From: Lunularia cruciata
Lineage: Eukaryota; Streptophyta; Marchantiopsida; Lunulariales; Lunulariaceae
DNA length: 64,000 nt
Assembly (NCBI GenBank): GCA_948567375.1
Contig: OX419755.1
Span: 11,537,001 to 11,601,000, forward strand
Direction of reading: 5' to 3'
A program made the translations under genes and the position numbers. Below the pieces are notes generated by a model, which saw only the letters and a program-made list of their open reading frames with translations, did not search any database and was not told the DNA's origin. Below, piece after piece: positions 1 to 10,745 of the stretch. Each line of letters opens with the position of its first letter. Position 1 is the first letter of the stretch.

Positions 1-1193
1 CTCCGTAACTCCGGGTGTAGGTCGAAACACCGGTCACTAGTGTGACCAAATCTGTGGCAGTGCTCACACTGCCTCTGTGGTGGCTGTGATGCACCAAAAG
101 TATCAGGTCCACTGCCCTGAGTACACTCTCTCCTATGGTGAGGTCCACCACAAGTCCAACAAGCAACACCACCACTCACTGGCTGTTGCTGACCCAAAAA
201 TGAGGGTAAGGGTCTAACTCCACTAGGCCTTCCACTCGCTCCATAGGATTTGGGCTGTCCACCCTGTCCTCAAAAACCAACTTGGCGTGGTGCACTCTGC
301 TGCACTCTAGAAGAAGTCACAACCGTGGATGAGGTCTCTCTACCAAATCCAGCTGTCACCACTCTCTCCTCCACCATGTTGAGCTCAATACGCTCAGCCA
401 AACCAAAGACTACTGCCAAAGTGGGCAAAGTAGCCTGCAACAACGTAGCATCACAAACTCTACGTCGCAACTCCCTGTCCAGTATCCCATACCAAAAATG
501 GACGGCCTGGGCCTTAGTAACTCCCTGAGTGAAACTAATCAGCCGCCTCATGCGAGTATATGCTTTGCGTAGGCTCTCTCCAACCTTCCGTTGGAACTCC
601 TGCAAGCTCCTCAGCTTGTCAGTCCGCACTCCCTGGTAGTTCTGCCTCAAACATAGGAAGAACTCAACCATGGGGTTAAACCCCGGTACCACACCACCTC
701 CTGCAGCGGTACCTCCACTCATAGTAACACTATCTTCAACTAGTGCACCTCCACTAGCTCCACCAACACTACTCGAGCTAGAACTCGTGGGTACAGCCGA
801 TCTACTCCTGGCCACCAAGCCTGAAGTGATGGAGACATAGTGTGGAGACCAATACTGTCTCCATAACTCAATCTCCTCCAAATGAGCTCTCCTGAACTCA
901 TGGTAGTCATCCATCGGTGGACCCTCCAGATGCTGGAACAACCCCCTCCATGCCATGAAAGGTGTGAACAAAGTCGGGTTCCGCATCTGCTGCAAATCAC
1001 ACCAACTATCAAACTCCTGGATGAAGTCATCCAACTCAATGGTACCCACTGTACCAGAGTAACGCCTAGGGCCTTTGGAGGCCCCATAAATCTCATCCAT
1101 GTCCCACAACAACGGTGGGGACACACCAAGTGCACTCTCAACTGAATCAGCTCCTGTGTCGAACTCCAACTCAGAGTCAATCTCCTTCCTCAT
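1..1193 (-). pseudogene. Ty3/gypsy gag polyprotein, element E2a (partial, one internal stop)
   Basis: Reading leftwards from an ATG at 1193, one frame stays open for 307 codons, meets a TGA at about 270, and then continues open to the window edge. The first part is a capsid-like gag region; the stretch with W-Y-G-I-L-D-R-E-L near 430-500 is typical of Retrotrans_gag. A low-complexity Ser/Gly linker lies around residues 130-165. Beyond the stop, two zinc knuckles follow: C-x2-C-x3-H-x4-C near 120-160 and a canonical C-x2-C-x4-H-x4-C near 24-65. This would be the structural protein that packages element RNA. A second, more decayed copy (E2b, 44,112-48,200) aligns throughout and has no TGA at the matching place. 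It is the least damaged coding region among the retroelements here. Protease and polymerase would lie left of the window. Confidence 0.88.
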
Positions 1194-1721
1194 TGGGACC
1201 TAAGATACAGGCTGATACCGAGCACCACTCCGAGTAAACCCACTGCGTACTGCAGGGCTAACTCCTCTGGAATCTCCAAAGAACTCCGTCGTGACAAAGT
1301 AACCACACCATCAAACCCGAACCACCAACTGCAACCGCAAGTCGCAACCGCAAATGCCCCACCAAGTGCCAACACCACCACGTGCCAACACCAACTAAAC
1401 ACCACCCACCAATGTAACTCTACCGAGATAACTACACTAGGGGAAAGGGCAACCTGTAACCTGTCATCATAACATGCACTCTCACGATCTACAGGTCATC
1501 ACTTCCTGCCTCACCGGAGAGAAACAAAGGTAGTCTGATTGGTCATCACTCCAGCCTCACCACCGAGAGCACACCAGAGCACCAACGCTCAAAAGTCAGG
1601 GCACCTCACACAAACGTGGTGCACAAACAAGAAGCAGAGAATGGAGGGGATCCAATCACAAGAAATCTAAACAAAAACCCTCCATCTCATAACACAACAC
1701 CGGATTGACTCTGCCACCATT
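1194..1721 (-). other. Untranslated leader of element E2a with candidate primer-binding site
   Basis: This stretch lies between the end of the LTR and the gag ATG and aligns with 43,609-44,111 in E2b. Just inside the LTR, on the minus strand at about 1708-1719, is TGGTGGCAGAGTC, beginning with the TGG expected to pair with a tRNA 3' CCA. It differs from the TGGTATCAGAGC-type site used by the other families in this window. No convincing gene is present; the frame at 1190-1405 opens with GTG, not ATG. Confidence 0.55.
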
Positions 1722-3091
1722 TGGCATTTGACATAAGAGCAGTTCGTATTTAAGTCCTAAGCTACCAGAATCACCAAGAATGGGATCAAACTGCCTCTCC
1801 TAGCCAAAGCTACATGTGTATAGATAACAGTGGCTTAGTCACTTGGACAACAAGTGAGGGTGGACCAGTTGGCTAGGGCACCGGTCTAGGAACAAGAGAT
1901 CTAGGGGTCAAACCCTGTTAAGCACAATCTAGCAAGACATGCAGATTTTGCCAACCAATGACCAAGATCTACTCTAAACTAGCTAGTCTCACGCCAGCAA
2001 GCTGGCCCTTCTAGGCCTTCGTAGCCTCTCATAGCCCACAGCCCTATGCCTCGAAACGCTGAAATTCAGCCAAATAAGGCCTTTCTTGTTGCCACTTCGA
2101 ACCTCCTCCAAAATTGGCAAAATTTCTCCAAATCTACAAAACTCCTCCAAACTAGCGAAACTTCTCCAAATCTGGCCAAACAGCTAAACTCCTCCAATTC
2201 TGGCCCAAAATCTGACGTAAATCTGATGTAAAATCTGACGTAAACCCTAAAGATTGATGTCTGCCAAATCCCCCGCTAACTTTGCACTCGAGCCAAATTG
2301 ACAAAATGGGTTTTTCCAAATCACAATTTCATGAGAAGAGCTTCCCAACTCCACCTTCAATTTCACTTTCTAAGCCCAACTTGCAGCAAATTGGTCCTAC
2401 CTTCACCTCTTGAGCTCAAAATCACAACACTGCTCAAAAATTGCTCCTTCTTTGCTCAAAATTTGACCAGCGCTTCCGCACACCGTCCGCCTAACTGCCA
2501 AATTTGAATCACTTGAACGAGCTTCTGCACACTAGAGAAACACAGAACTTGAATCGAGCTACCACGATCCACCGAGCTTGGAGATACCACCAACACTCAA
2601 CATTCCTGCACCCGATTTCCCCCTGACTTCACTTCTTTGATGAAATCAGATTGCTTAACATTCTCCACTCAACTCAACTCAGATCAGTACTTGATCTGTC
2701 ACTCTATAAACTGCCAACAACTGGGCATTGATTACAATCAAGCCACACCCACTCAAGCATAGAGAATCCAGGTGACGCTCGCCGGCCTCTGTCCACCATA
2801 GCCAGGAACTCGAAGGCTCAACATCAGAGAAGTGAGCTCTCTGGAGCTCACCTTCAAAACTATACCCCTGGACTCGAGCTAGCCCTAAAACCCTAATAAT
2901 CCCGTTGACGGCACACTCGACGGTGCAAACGGTGCAAAGTGACGGTGGGCCTTACCGTGAAGTCAGTACCCCAAACACCAAATCTGACCGTCGGAAAGTA
3001 GTCTCTGAGATACTACTGAAATAACTCTCACTACTATCACTGGAACTCTAGTGTCCAAGCATCTAGATGCGGAACTACAAATGGCGTGACA
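1722..3091 (-). repeat. 5' LTR of element E2a
   Basis: On the minus strand the block opens TGTCACGCCATTTGTAG at 3091 and ends ...AATGCCA at about 1722, just before the candidate primer-binding site. The same sequence in the same relation to gag is found at 42,316-43,608. The 5' edge is sharp because the flank (3092 onwards) is unrelated gag of element E0. The inner edge is inferred from the TGG start of the primer site and could be off by a few bases. Confidence 0.7.
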
Positions 3092-3126
3092 CATCTCCCT
3101 ACATTATGATCCACCTCTCTCTCCTC

Positions 3127-3865
3127 CTATATTTGCACCACATTGATCTTGAGATTTGCAAGTTGTTTTGTGATGGTTTGAAGTGGATCCTTTGGTAGAG
3201 GTGCAAGAACAAGAGCAACTTCTACTTTTGATGCAACCCTTGCCACCAAAGTATCAGAAGTTCTACCATACTTGTAACCTTGAGGAGGATGCACAACTTC
3301 CTTCACCACCAAATCACTCTCATCTCCTTCTAAACTCTCCTCCATACAAATTGCAATCTTGATAGCTTCAACCTTGGAAGAAGGTTTCTCATATCTCACC
3401 TTACTTCTAATTTGTGGTCTCAAACCTCCCACACAATTCTTGGTGAGCATGGCCCCTATGCCAATCACAATAGTCTCCACATCATCCCTACCCTTCCTCA
3501 ACACTATGCAGAATTTGGACTCTAACTTTTCTACTCTTTCCACATAGACTCTCACTTTCTCTCCATCTCCTTGTTTGAGAAATGTAACCTCACTCATCAA
3601 TCTCTCATAACTCTCATATGGGAGAAAGCTCTCAATGAGTGTTGAATTCAAACTCTCCCAAGACTCTTCTTCCCCATCTCTCCTCTCTCTTTTGGTATTT
3701 TGACTCATACCATGTAAGTGTTGCATCCTCAAAGAAATCTGGTAATAATGAGGCCCACTCATTCATCCTCCTCTCATTGTTTTGTATGTAAACTCTCTTG
3801 AAGTCTCTCACAAAGGCCTCTACATCTTCTTCATCCTTGCCAAAGAAAACCGGAAGTTTCCCCAT
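3127..3865 (-). pseudogene. Gag capsid region of gypsy-like element E0, frameshifted
   Basis: Two overlapping minus-strand frames, 3865-3632 and 3762-3127, make up one gag-like protein. The first starts at an ATG (MGKLPVFFGKDEEDVEAF) and ends in W-Y-E-S-K-Y-Q. The second carries on with S-W-E-S-L-N-S-T-L-I-E-S-F-L-P and L-K-Q-G-D-G-E-K-V-R-V-Y, the usual Retrotrans_gag layout. A one-base shift near 3690 separates them. The region stops where E2a has inserted (3091). No protease or polymerase of E0 is visible, so the rest should lie left of the window. Confidence 0.72.
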
Positions 3866-4153
3866 CTTAACCTCTCACTATCTTTCTTTTCTCTCAATTT
3901 TTTTTCTTTTTTTCTTTTCTTTTCTCTCACTCTATAACTAATAGAGTATATACATGACTAACACCATCTAAGAATAATCCACTCTAGGGAACACAAAAGT
4001 TTTAGGTTGCTCCAAGATTTCTATAGCAACATCAAATCCTAGAGTGCATATTAATCTAACTCTCATGGATAGTTTATCCATAAGTTGAAAGATTATGTAC
4101 ATCACTAATCTTGAGAACTAGCTGATGAAGGTGGTAATATTTATGTAGTTTTA

Positions 4154-4582
4154 CTAGTTAGTATTCTTTCCAAAATCCTTCACCAAAGTCTCCAAAAGTG
4201 CTTTTACTCCACTACACTTATGTCCTTTTGGAAGTCTTTCCACTCCACAAACCTCACACAACTCCTTTGTCTTAGATCTTCTCCCTCCCAATCTTGGTGA
4301 AGAAGATCCAATATGCAAACCCAAGTCAAGTAAGCCTCTCCTTTCCCTCAATCTCTTGCTCTCAAAAGTCAATGGACATGAACTTGCCTTATGTCCCTTC
4401 TCTCCACATAGAAAGCACTTAGACTCACTCTTTCCTCCAAGTAGTGTAAGTTTTTGGATCCTCCCAACACTCTCTTCAAATTCTATTGTAAACTCTCTTT
4501 TCCTCAAATCCACCCCTACAATCACCTCAAACCCTTGAGGAACCTTGCATAGTCTCAATTTCCCTTCTTGATGACCCTCCAT
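4154..4582 (-). CDS. Small zinc-knuckle ORF of element E0
   Basis: A 142-codon minus-strand frame opens with an ATG at 4582 and has no internal stop. It carries a canonical CCHC knuckle (C-F-L-C-G-E-K-G-H-K-A-S-S-C, roughly residues 57-70) and a second Cys/His cluster, C-E-V-C-x8-H-K-C, near residues 108-121. It sits upstream of the capsid frame in the direction of transcription, separated by about 290 bases rich in T/C on the plus strand. In ordinary gypsy elements the knuckle follows the capsid, so this order is odd. It could be a separate accessory ORF or a rearranged gag. Coding, but almost certainly element-derived. Confidence 0.6.
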   Translation of the reverse strand: MEGHQEGKLRLCKVPQGFEVIVGVDLRKREFTIEFEESVGRIQKLTLLGGKSESKCFLCGEKGHKASSCPLTFESKRLRERRGLLDLGLHIGSSSPRLGGRRSKTKELCEVCGVERLPKGHKCSGVKALLETLVKDFGKNTN

Positions 4583-5439
4583 GTTCCCAAGATGAATCTA
4601 AACACTCAAACATGCTTTTTGTTGCTCTCAAACTCCTTATGCATGAGATCTCAACTCTGTAGAATTGACCCTTCCTCACAATTTAACTCAAATATCTCAA
4701 CTAGTATTTGAAAATCCTAAAAATTTTCACACTTGATAACAACTCTAGTGCATCCCTCCTTGCAAAATTTTAGATCTATTCATTGAGCCATTTGGCCTAG
4801 ACACCTTTCTATTCAGCACACATATTTCAGATTTGGTTTGAAAACCATCCCCCTCACTTCAAAAGCTCATAACTCTTTGCTCAAGAATGATCTCTCTCTA
4901 ATTTTTGTGTCAACAGGTAGGATACAACGTAATAAATTTCCTTGGGAAGTTTGAAAAAAATCCATTAAAAATTGAAGAAATGGAAGACTGTATATAATTT
5001 TCCAGAGAACATGCAATTGCAAGAGCAATTTACCCTATCAACTTTCAAAAATTCTAGCCCAATGCCCATAGTAGCTCTCACAATAATTCTAAATGTGCTA
5101 AGTGAAAGGCAACCTAAGCTATCATGAGTTGAAATTTCAAGTCCAGATCTCAAACTTGAGATTTTGCCCAAAATCACCTTAATCCCCAAAATCTGCAATC
5201 CACCTCACACAATCTCTCCAAATCCTCTCATGTGTACAAGATATACAAAATCATTTCAAAGATATCATTATGAAATATAGGGTATAAAAATGGATCTTGG
5301 TTCTCTAACATAAGCTCAACCCTTTCCTCTCCTAATGTTCTCTCCAAGTGAGCTCTCATAGCCTCCTTCTGCCTAATGTAGAATTGAACGCGGAACATTA
5401 TCTTGCCTTCTAGAGAGGTCCCGACAACAAAACCACAAA
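4583..5439 (-). other. Leader region of element E0, no clear gene
   Basis: This lies between the LTR of E0 (ending at 5440 in minus-strand reading) and the knuckle ORF. A short open stretch next to the LTR (about 5,400-5,228, minus) contains R-Q-K-E-A-M-R-A-H-L-E-R-T-L-G-E-E-R and may be the start of a gag-like protein; after it the reading frames are closed. I see no obvious primer-binding site directly after the LTR end. Confidence 0.4.
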
Positions 5440-8048
5440 TGTGAGCCAGCATGTCTCTCACTCAGGATGAACCTCTAGTGGCTATTATGGTAGAGCACCA
5501 TGGACTAAGAAGGCAAGGAATCCCAACTCCATCATTCTTGTGGTACACACATTTTTCATTTTGGACTAGCTTTGAAGAAAAAGTGCCTTGCTTAAACCAA
5601 ATTGAAAGCAAATGGAGAAGAAATGAGTGCAAACTTGTGTTTTGATCAGACCTGAGGGAGTCTACTTTGTGTAAGAGGAAGAAGGACTTGGACTGGATCA
5701 AACCCAAAGAAGTTTACTTCGTGTTAGAGGAGGAAAGAAACTCGGATCTGACGTTGAAGGAGGGTAAACCCGGAGGAGAAATAGAAGTTGCAGGTTAGGA
5801 TTCTTGCGGGGATCATATCTCAATGCAGACAAGTCCAAATCAAGCATGCTATATTTCGTTGGAAGCATCTTGTGCAGGGCTTTAGTTGCCACCAAAATTG
5901 TAAAGTTTGGAGGTCTGTAGAAGAAGTAACAAGCATTTGAAGTTTATGGAGTAGAAGTACTTCGTGTTACTGTCTTCAGGTCAATGTGACTTCGGACTTT
6001 GTACTTCAGACTTTGAGTTTACATGACTTTGGGTCATGAGACTTCACCTCAAGACTAAGATGACCAACTAAATCTGAGGAAGTTGGACCTCGGAGTGCAG
6101 TGAAGGTGACTTCGGGAATCTTGCAAGAAGCATCAGAGGAAGTTAAAGTAGAGAAAGAAGATAGTTATGATACCCATGACTTCAATTTTAGTTTTGATTG
6201 AAGATGGAATAGAAATTGAAGGAGAAATAGCAGTAGTGAATGAACCCAAAATGCAAGATAAGACAGTAAGTGTCTTCGGGTGAATTACATGAGTGATTAG
6301 GGGAAAGTGGGTTACAAATTGAAGGTGTAGATAGTGTATTCATGCTTTCAATTACAATTCTTGACGATGATACAATAGAATAAGTAAAGGAATTGATAGT
6401 AGTTAGACCCAAAGTAAGAGAGATAAGAGTGCAGGTGTCTTTGGATTTGACATTTGACACCTTAGAGAGGAGTGGGTCGGGAGATAGAGATTTAGAAGGC
6501 TTAATTATGATAGGAATTGCAGATCAGGAAGGAGAAGTGTTAGAATTAGTGGAGGAATTGGGAGTTGTGAAACACGAGGACAGAATATTAGGAAGTAAAG
6601 TTACTTCGGGTTTGGATTTGAATAAAGAAGAAGAAGTAGACATTGGATCGGAGTAGAAACCGATTTGAGATTTGAATAGACAAATATGAAGAGGCGCATT
6701 GTCATTTCAGATCTGCAGGTTTGTGGAGTCATTAGGAAGAGGTACCTTAGGAAGATAATTGTTGATTGTCTCAGTACTTAAGAGTGACATTTGTAGTGTA
6801 ATGTTGTTCAGTGCTCATAATTTCTGAGAATAGATAAAGCAATGGGCTGTGAAGCAGTGCTCGTCGCTTGAGCTTGATTCCGAGTATCAACTTTGCAATT
6901 GTGTTTGTGAGTGTTTGGAGAAATTCAAAGTGCAAGTCAATGGGCTTGTTGGATGTTGGATTCCATAACCGTGATCTTCATTTTGTGTGTTTGATCCTGA
7001 GTGAAGTGCAATTGAAGCAATGCCTTGACAGATCTGAGAGGAATTGTAGTGTTGGTAATATTCTGCATTTGTGAGTGCAATGCGAAGTTAATGTGAAGCA
7101 ATTTCAATCAAGGAAGTTGTGCCTTCAGTGGAGGGGTGGAACACAATTCTGAGGTGAAGTTGTTTTGCAATGAAGTGCCATTTTTGGGAGAGCTTGAGTC
7201 ATCACAATCAAGATTGTTTGGAAAGATTTGATGGAGTTGTGATTAAGGAGTGTGAATTTGTGACAAGACTGCGAGTCAGTGCTTGTTACTCTCTTCTGGG
7301 TGTGGTTTCTACCTGAGAGATTAAAGACACAACCAAGAAGAACTACATGTTACTATTTGACTTTGTATTTGACCAATTCTGACTTGTATCTCTGCGGGAA
7401 CAAACTTTACTTACCCAATTACCGCAAAAGTGATATTTGCCGGGTTGTCACAATTCTCCTCCAAGGCTAACACTCAAAGACTCAAGACATTGCTCACTAG
7501 AGAACTCAATGAGAGAGAGATAGTTGCAAATGAAAGGATGATGATTACCTCCTCACTCCTTGTTTATATACTTATGAAATAGTTACATACCAAAGTTACT
7601 AATTACTATAGTAGCTCAAGTTACTAGACTAAAAGTCAAATAAAGTCAAAAAGTAGAAAGGAATATCCATTCATATGGGCATATTCCACTAGCATGTGAT
7701 CTTATCTTGACCCAACCACTTAGTCAAGGATTCCTTCATATGGACTATCCTTGGACTATAGAAGAATCCAAAACAAAAAGACTTGCAGGCCCAAGAGTCC
7801 TCAACTCTTTTCTCAAAGCCAAACACCTAGGAATAATATCAAGTCAACAAACTAGAATCCAAAATAATGGTGCTCATTTTTTCCACTTCCTCTAAAGTAA
7901 GGTCCCCTCTATCTTAGCTATGCGTAACTTTAGCTAATCATGACTCAAGTAGAACCATCCTTTATCTCTATGTAAATAATATCTCTCAAGTACTTGTAAT
8001 ACCAAGCTAATATCACAATACCACACACATGCACAAATGGGTGTTACA
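5440..8048 (-). repeat. 690-bp LTR (family A), probably 5' LTR of E0, split by a solo LTR
   Basis: Minus-strand reading runs from TGTAACACCCATTTGTGC (8048) to ...CTCACA (5440). Removing the inserted 5539-7452 and one copy of its target duplication leaves 690 bp, the same length as the copies at 50,105-50,794 and 54,281-54,971. Its right flank is reverse transcriptase of E1 and its left flank is the unrelated E0 leader, so it looks like the 5' LTR of E0 inserted into E1 rather than a solo LTR. In the best copy (54,281) a TATATAAAC box sets the transcription direction. Confidence 0.75.
5539..7452. mobile_element. Solo LTR, 1,914 bp, inserted in LTR family A
   Basis: The segment begins TGTGGTACACAC and ends GTTGTCACA, and is flanked by a perfect 5-bp duplication ATTCT (5534-5538 and 7453-7457). 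The uninterrupted site is seen in the two other copies of the host LTR, so both borders are exact. TG...CA ends plus a 5-bp duplication are those of an LTR retrotransposon. No reverse transcriptase, integrase or gag is recognisable inside, so a solo LTR left by LTR-LTR recombination is the simplest reading. A non-autonomous element is possible. Confidence 0.82.
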
Positions 8049-9230
8049 GTACCAAACCAATAGCACATCTAACACCTAATGCATCTGCTCCATGAAGATT
8101 GCCAAGCATTAGTGAGCCCAAAAGGTAAAACTCTCCATTGAAAAGGCCCATACCTTATACAAAAGGTAATCTTTTGCACATCCTCCCTATCAATGAGAAT
8201 CTACTAGTAGTTACTTCAAAGATCCAACTTTAAGAAGTATTGTGCTCCACTCAATTGATCCAATAAGTCATCAAATTGAGGGAAAGGAAACACATTCTTC
8301 ACGGTTTGTTTATGAAAGCCATAGTAGTCAATATAGAATCAAAGCATTCTATCCGTCTATGGTACAAAGAGTATTGGTGATCCCCATGGAGATGTACTAT
8401 ATTGTATGGAATCTTTCTCCAGCAAATCACTTAGTGTTGTTTGAAGACCTTCTAACTCCTTTGGTGAGAGCCTATATATTGGTCTACTCACAAGACTATT
8501 GTTTGGTAAAAGCTTTACCTTGAAGGACATATCTTGATCAAAGGGTAACTCCTTTGGCAAATAATCTAGAAACACATTTGTAAACTCTTGAACTATTTGC
8601 TCAACCATTATTTGATGAGGATTCTAGCCCTCATCAACTTCTCCTTGCATAATCAACTTGATCCAAACCGCAAAAATATGAATATATTTTCTTCCAAAGT
8701 TTGCTCTATGGTTGCTTTATTGACAAACTTTTCATCTTAGGACTAACTATTCTTATGTGTCTTACTCAAGGGTGCTAGCCAACCTCAACAATAATTTTTA
8801 CCTTGGTATTGTACTTGAATTGGTAGTCGGTCAAATCAAATTGAACCTTATGATGTTCAAGCCAATGTAGACCTAGATTGAAATCATAGAGTAGAGGTGC
8901 TACTTAAAACCTTATATAATCCATATAATTCTTCCCAATATTTAATGTAATAAGAAATGAGTTACACTATCATCAATCTACTAACAAATACTAGGGTGAT
9001 AGGATTATATAATTTCTTTGCTAATTGCATGGACATGCAATTCTTTTAATTTCTTAAATCAACCAAAATCTAACAACCACAATCACATATTATACCTTGC
9101 AAGTGAAACAAACTTGCATAGGTCAAGCCTTTAGTCCCTTTAGAACTAATCAAGTTCTTAATAAGTGGCTCAATATATACTATTAGTATTTTTTGTTTCC
9201 TCGCTCATCACATTGCACAAACTCCATTTA
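8049..9230 (-). pseudogene. Reverse transcriptase and protease remnant of gypsy element E1
   Basis: On the minus strand, 8608-8357 gives a clear gypsy RT start: L-P-K-E-L-P-F-D-Q-D, then S-R-P-I-Y-R-L-S-P-K-E-L-E and S-P-W-G-S-P-I-L-F-V-P. Further into RT (to 8049) the frame is broken by many stops and cut off where E0 inserted. Upstream, near 8,955-9,110, a degenerate retropepsin stretch can be read. The sequence matches E3 (38,800-40,190) and E4 (52,680-53,520), so all three belong to one family. Confidence 0.8.
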
Positions 9231-10310
9231 GGTGATTTTGGAGTTGTTTATTCTTGAGTAGACATTCAATAATGCAATTTATAATTTAGCAAAATAAAAG
9301 CAACCGCTATTTTTTCATAGTCTCTTCCTATCTATAGTGCAAAGTGGTCTCCATTTGATGGCATCATTGTCTATTGGTGCCACACATTGTGTCTTGTGTG
9401 TTGGTAGTTTCAATGAAGGTCAAGGTCAAGAGCAAGTTGTGGAAACTAAGAAATCAAAGCGCTTAGTCAACTACATAGCTTTCTCCAAGTGTTTGGGCTC
9501 ATGCATAGTCACTTCCACTTTGGTGCATGACTTCAAGCCCCTCACAAATTGATCCAAAGCTTCATCTTCTAGTATCTTTGAAATTGCATTATGGTGTTTT
9601 GGAATTGAGTGATGTAGCTTCTCACAAGACCAATTTGCTTTAATTTTGTTAATCTATTTTGTACAACATTTATAGCTTAGAAGCTTCCAATTATTGCACT
9701 CTCAAATTCTTCCTATATCAAGATTTGCACAACAAATTATTGTTCAACTTGCTCCACTCAAAATCCCCACCATAGTTTTACCATCCAATCAGCTTGAAGC
9801 CAAGAGAATCTATCTTTGTTCATCTTGAAGATTTGTAGCTTCAAAATAATATCTTCAATCAAACACAAAGTTCTCCATTGCATCCAAGAGATTCTTACCT
9901 CAAATACCTTAGGCTTTGGAAATTAGATTTTCTCTTCTCCTTCTCAAAATGACACTCTCTCTACATGCTCTTGTTGTTGATGGTCTCTTTCTTCTAACAA
10001 TCAAGGAAGGTGCTTCATTTGTTGTTGCATAAAATGATAACCTTGGGCATAACCGCCATGGCTACTACTCTATGAAACTAACTACAATTATCTAAATTAA
10101 CATGTAGATGCAACATGCCATTGCTCTCCTCAAGTTACAATTAGAAGTATCAATGGTTGGTTCATTGTACAAAGTGATCACATTCAAAAAATTATGCCCA
10201 AAACATGAATGATGAACTACATGATTTGATGCTTGGGTAGTATATGAACACAAATATCTCAATGGTTTGGAGGAAAAAGATTTGGTGGTCCATAAATTCT
10301 ATCCATCTCA
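9231..10310 (-). pseudogene. Gag remnant of gypsy element E1
   Basis: This minus-strand segment aligns with gag of E3 (40,201-41,435) and with the two gag pieces of E4 (35,800-42,310 and 52,448-52,660). Shared landmarks on the plus strand include the stretches around 9,480-9,550 and 9,780-9,860. All frames carry multiple stops, so no protein can be made. Its place between the primer-binding site and the protease fits gag. Confidence 0.7.
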
Positions 10311-10328
10311 TTCCTACTCTGGTACCAA

Positions 10329-10745
10329 TGTAAAAGACCAAGGAGAGAAATAGGAGGATGGAAGACCAGAGTGGAAGATCATATTGAGACTCTTGAATGA
10401 GGGAAACTCCAAATGCTTAGCACAAGCTTTGGCTTTGGTATTTAAAGTGAACATACAAGGCTCTTAGGAAGCTTTTAAGTCATCTTCTTAGAGTGCAAGC
10501 TAAGCTAGCTAAGAAGCTTGCCAAGAAGATTCCTTCTAGAAGCTATCCACTTAGTGTCCAAGCAAAACTTATAGAGAAACGTCCCAAGAAGCTTCCTTTT
10601 AGAAGCCGTCTACTTGGCATACATGTTACTCGATACTTGGAAAGTACCAAGAAGCTTTCTAGATGCTTCTAGAATATTTTTAGAATTCTTGGTTAATTTG
10701 GCCTATTTTTAACTCATTAGCCTCCACTACCTCCATATTGTTAAA
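10329..10745 (-). repeat. 5' LTR and primer-binding site of element E1
   Basis: Minus-strand reading ends ...GGTCTTTTACA at 10329, followed by one base and TGGTACCAGAGTAGG (about 10,313-10,327), which resembles the TGGTATCAGAGC site used with initiator tRNA-Met. The outer end near 10,745 has decayed (the other copies have TGTAACAATATGGAG). Inside, at about 10,490-10,620, are two copies of the 63-bp tandem repeat that marks this LTR family. Confidence 0.75.

Noticed and set aside
1190-1405. 71-codon frame whose stop overlaps the gag ATG of E2a, suggesting translational coupling
   Set aside because: It begins with GTG rather than ATG and the frame is not kept in E2b, so it is leader sequence.
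5430-8056. Solo-LTR interpretation of the first 690-bp LTR copy
   Set aside because: Its two flanks belong to different elements (E0 leader and E1 RT) and show no duplication, so a 5' LTR of E0 fits better.
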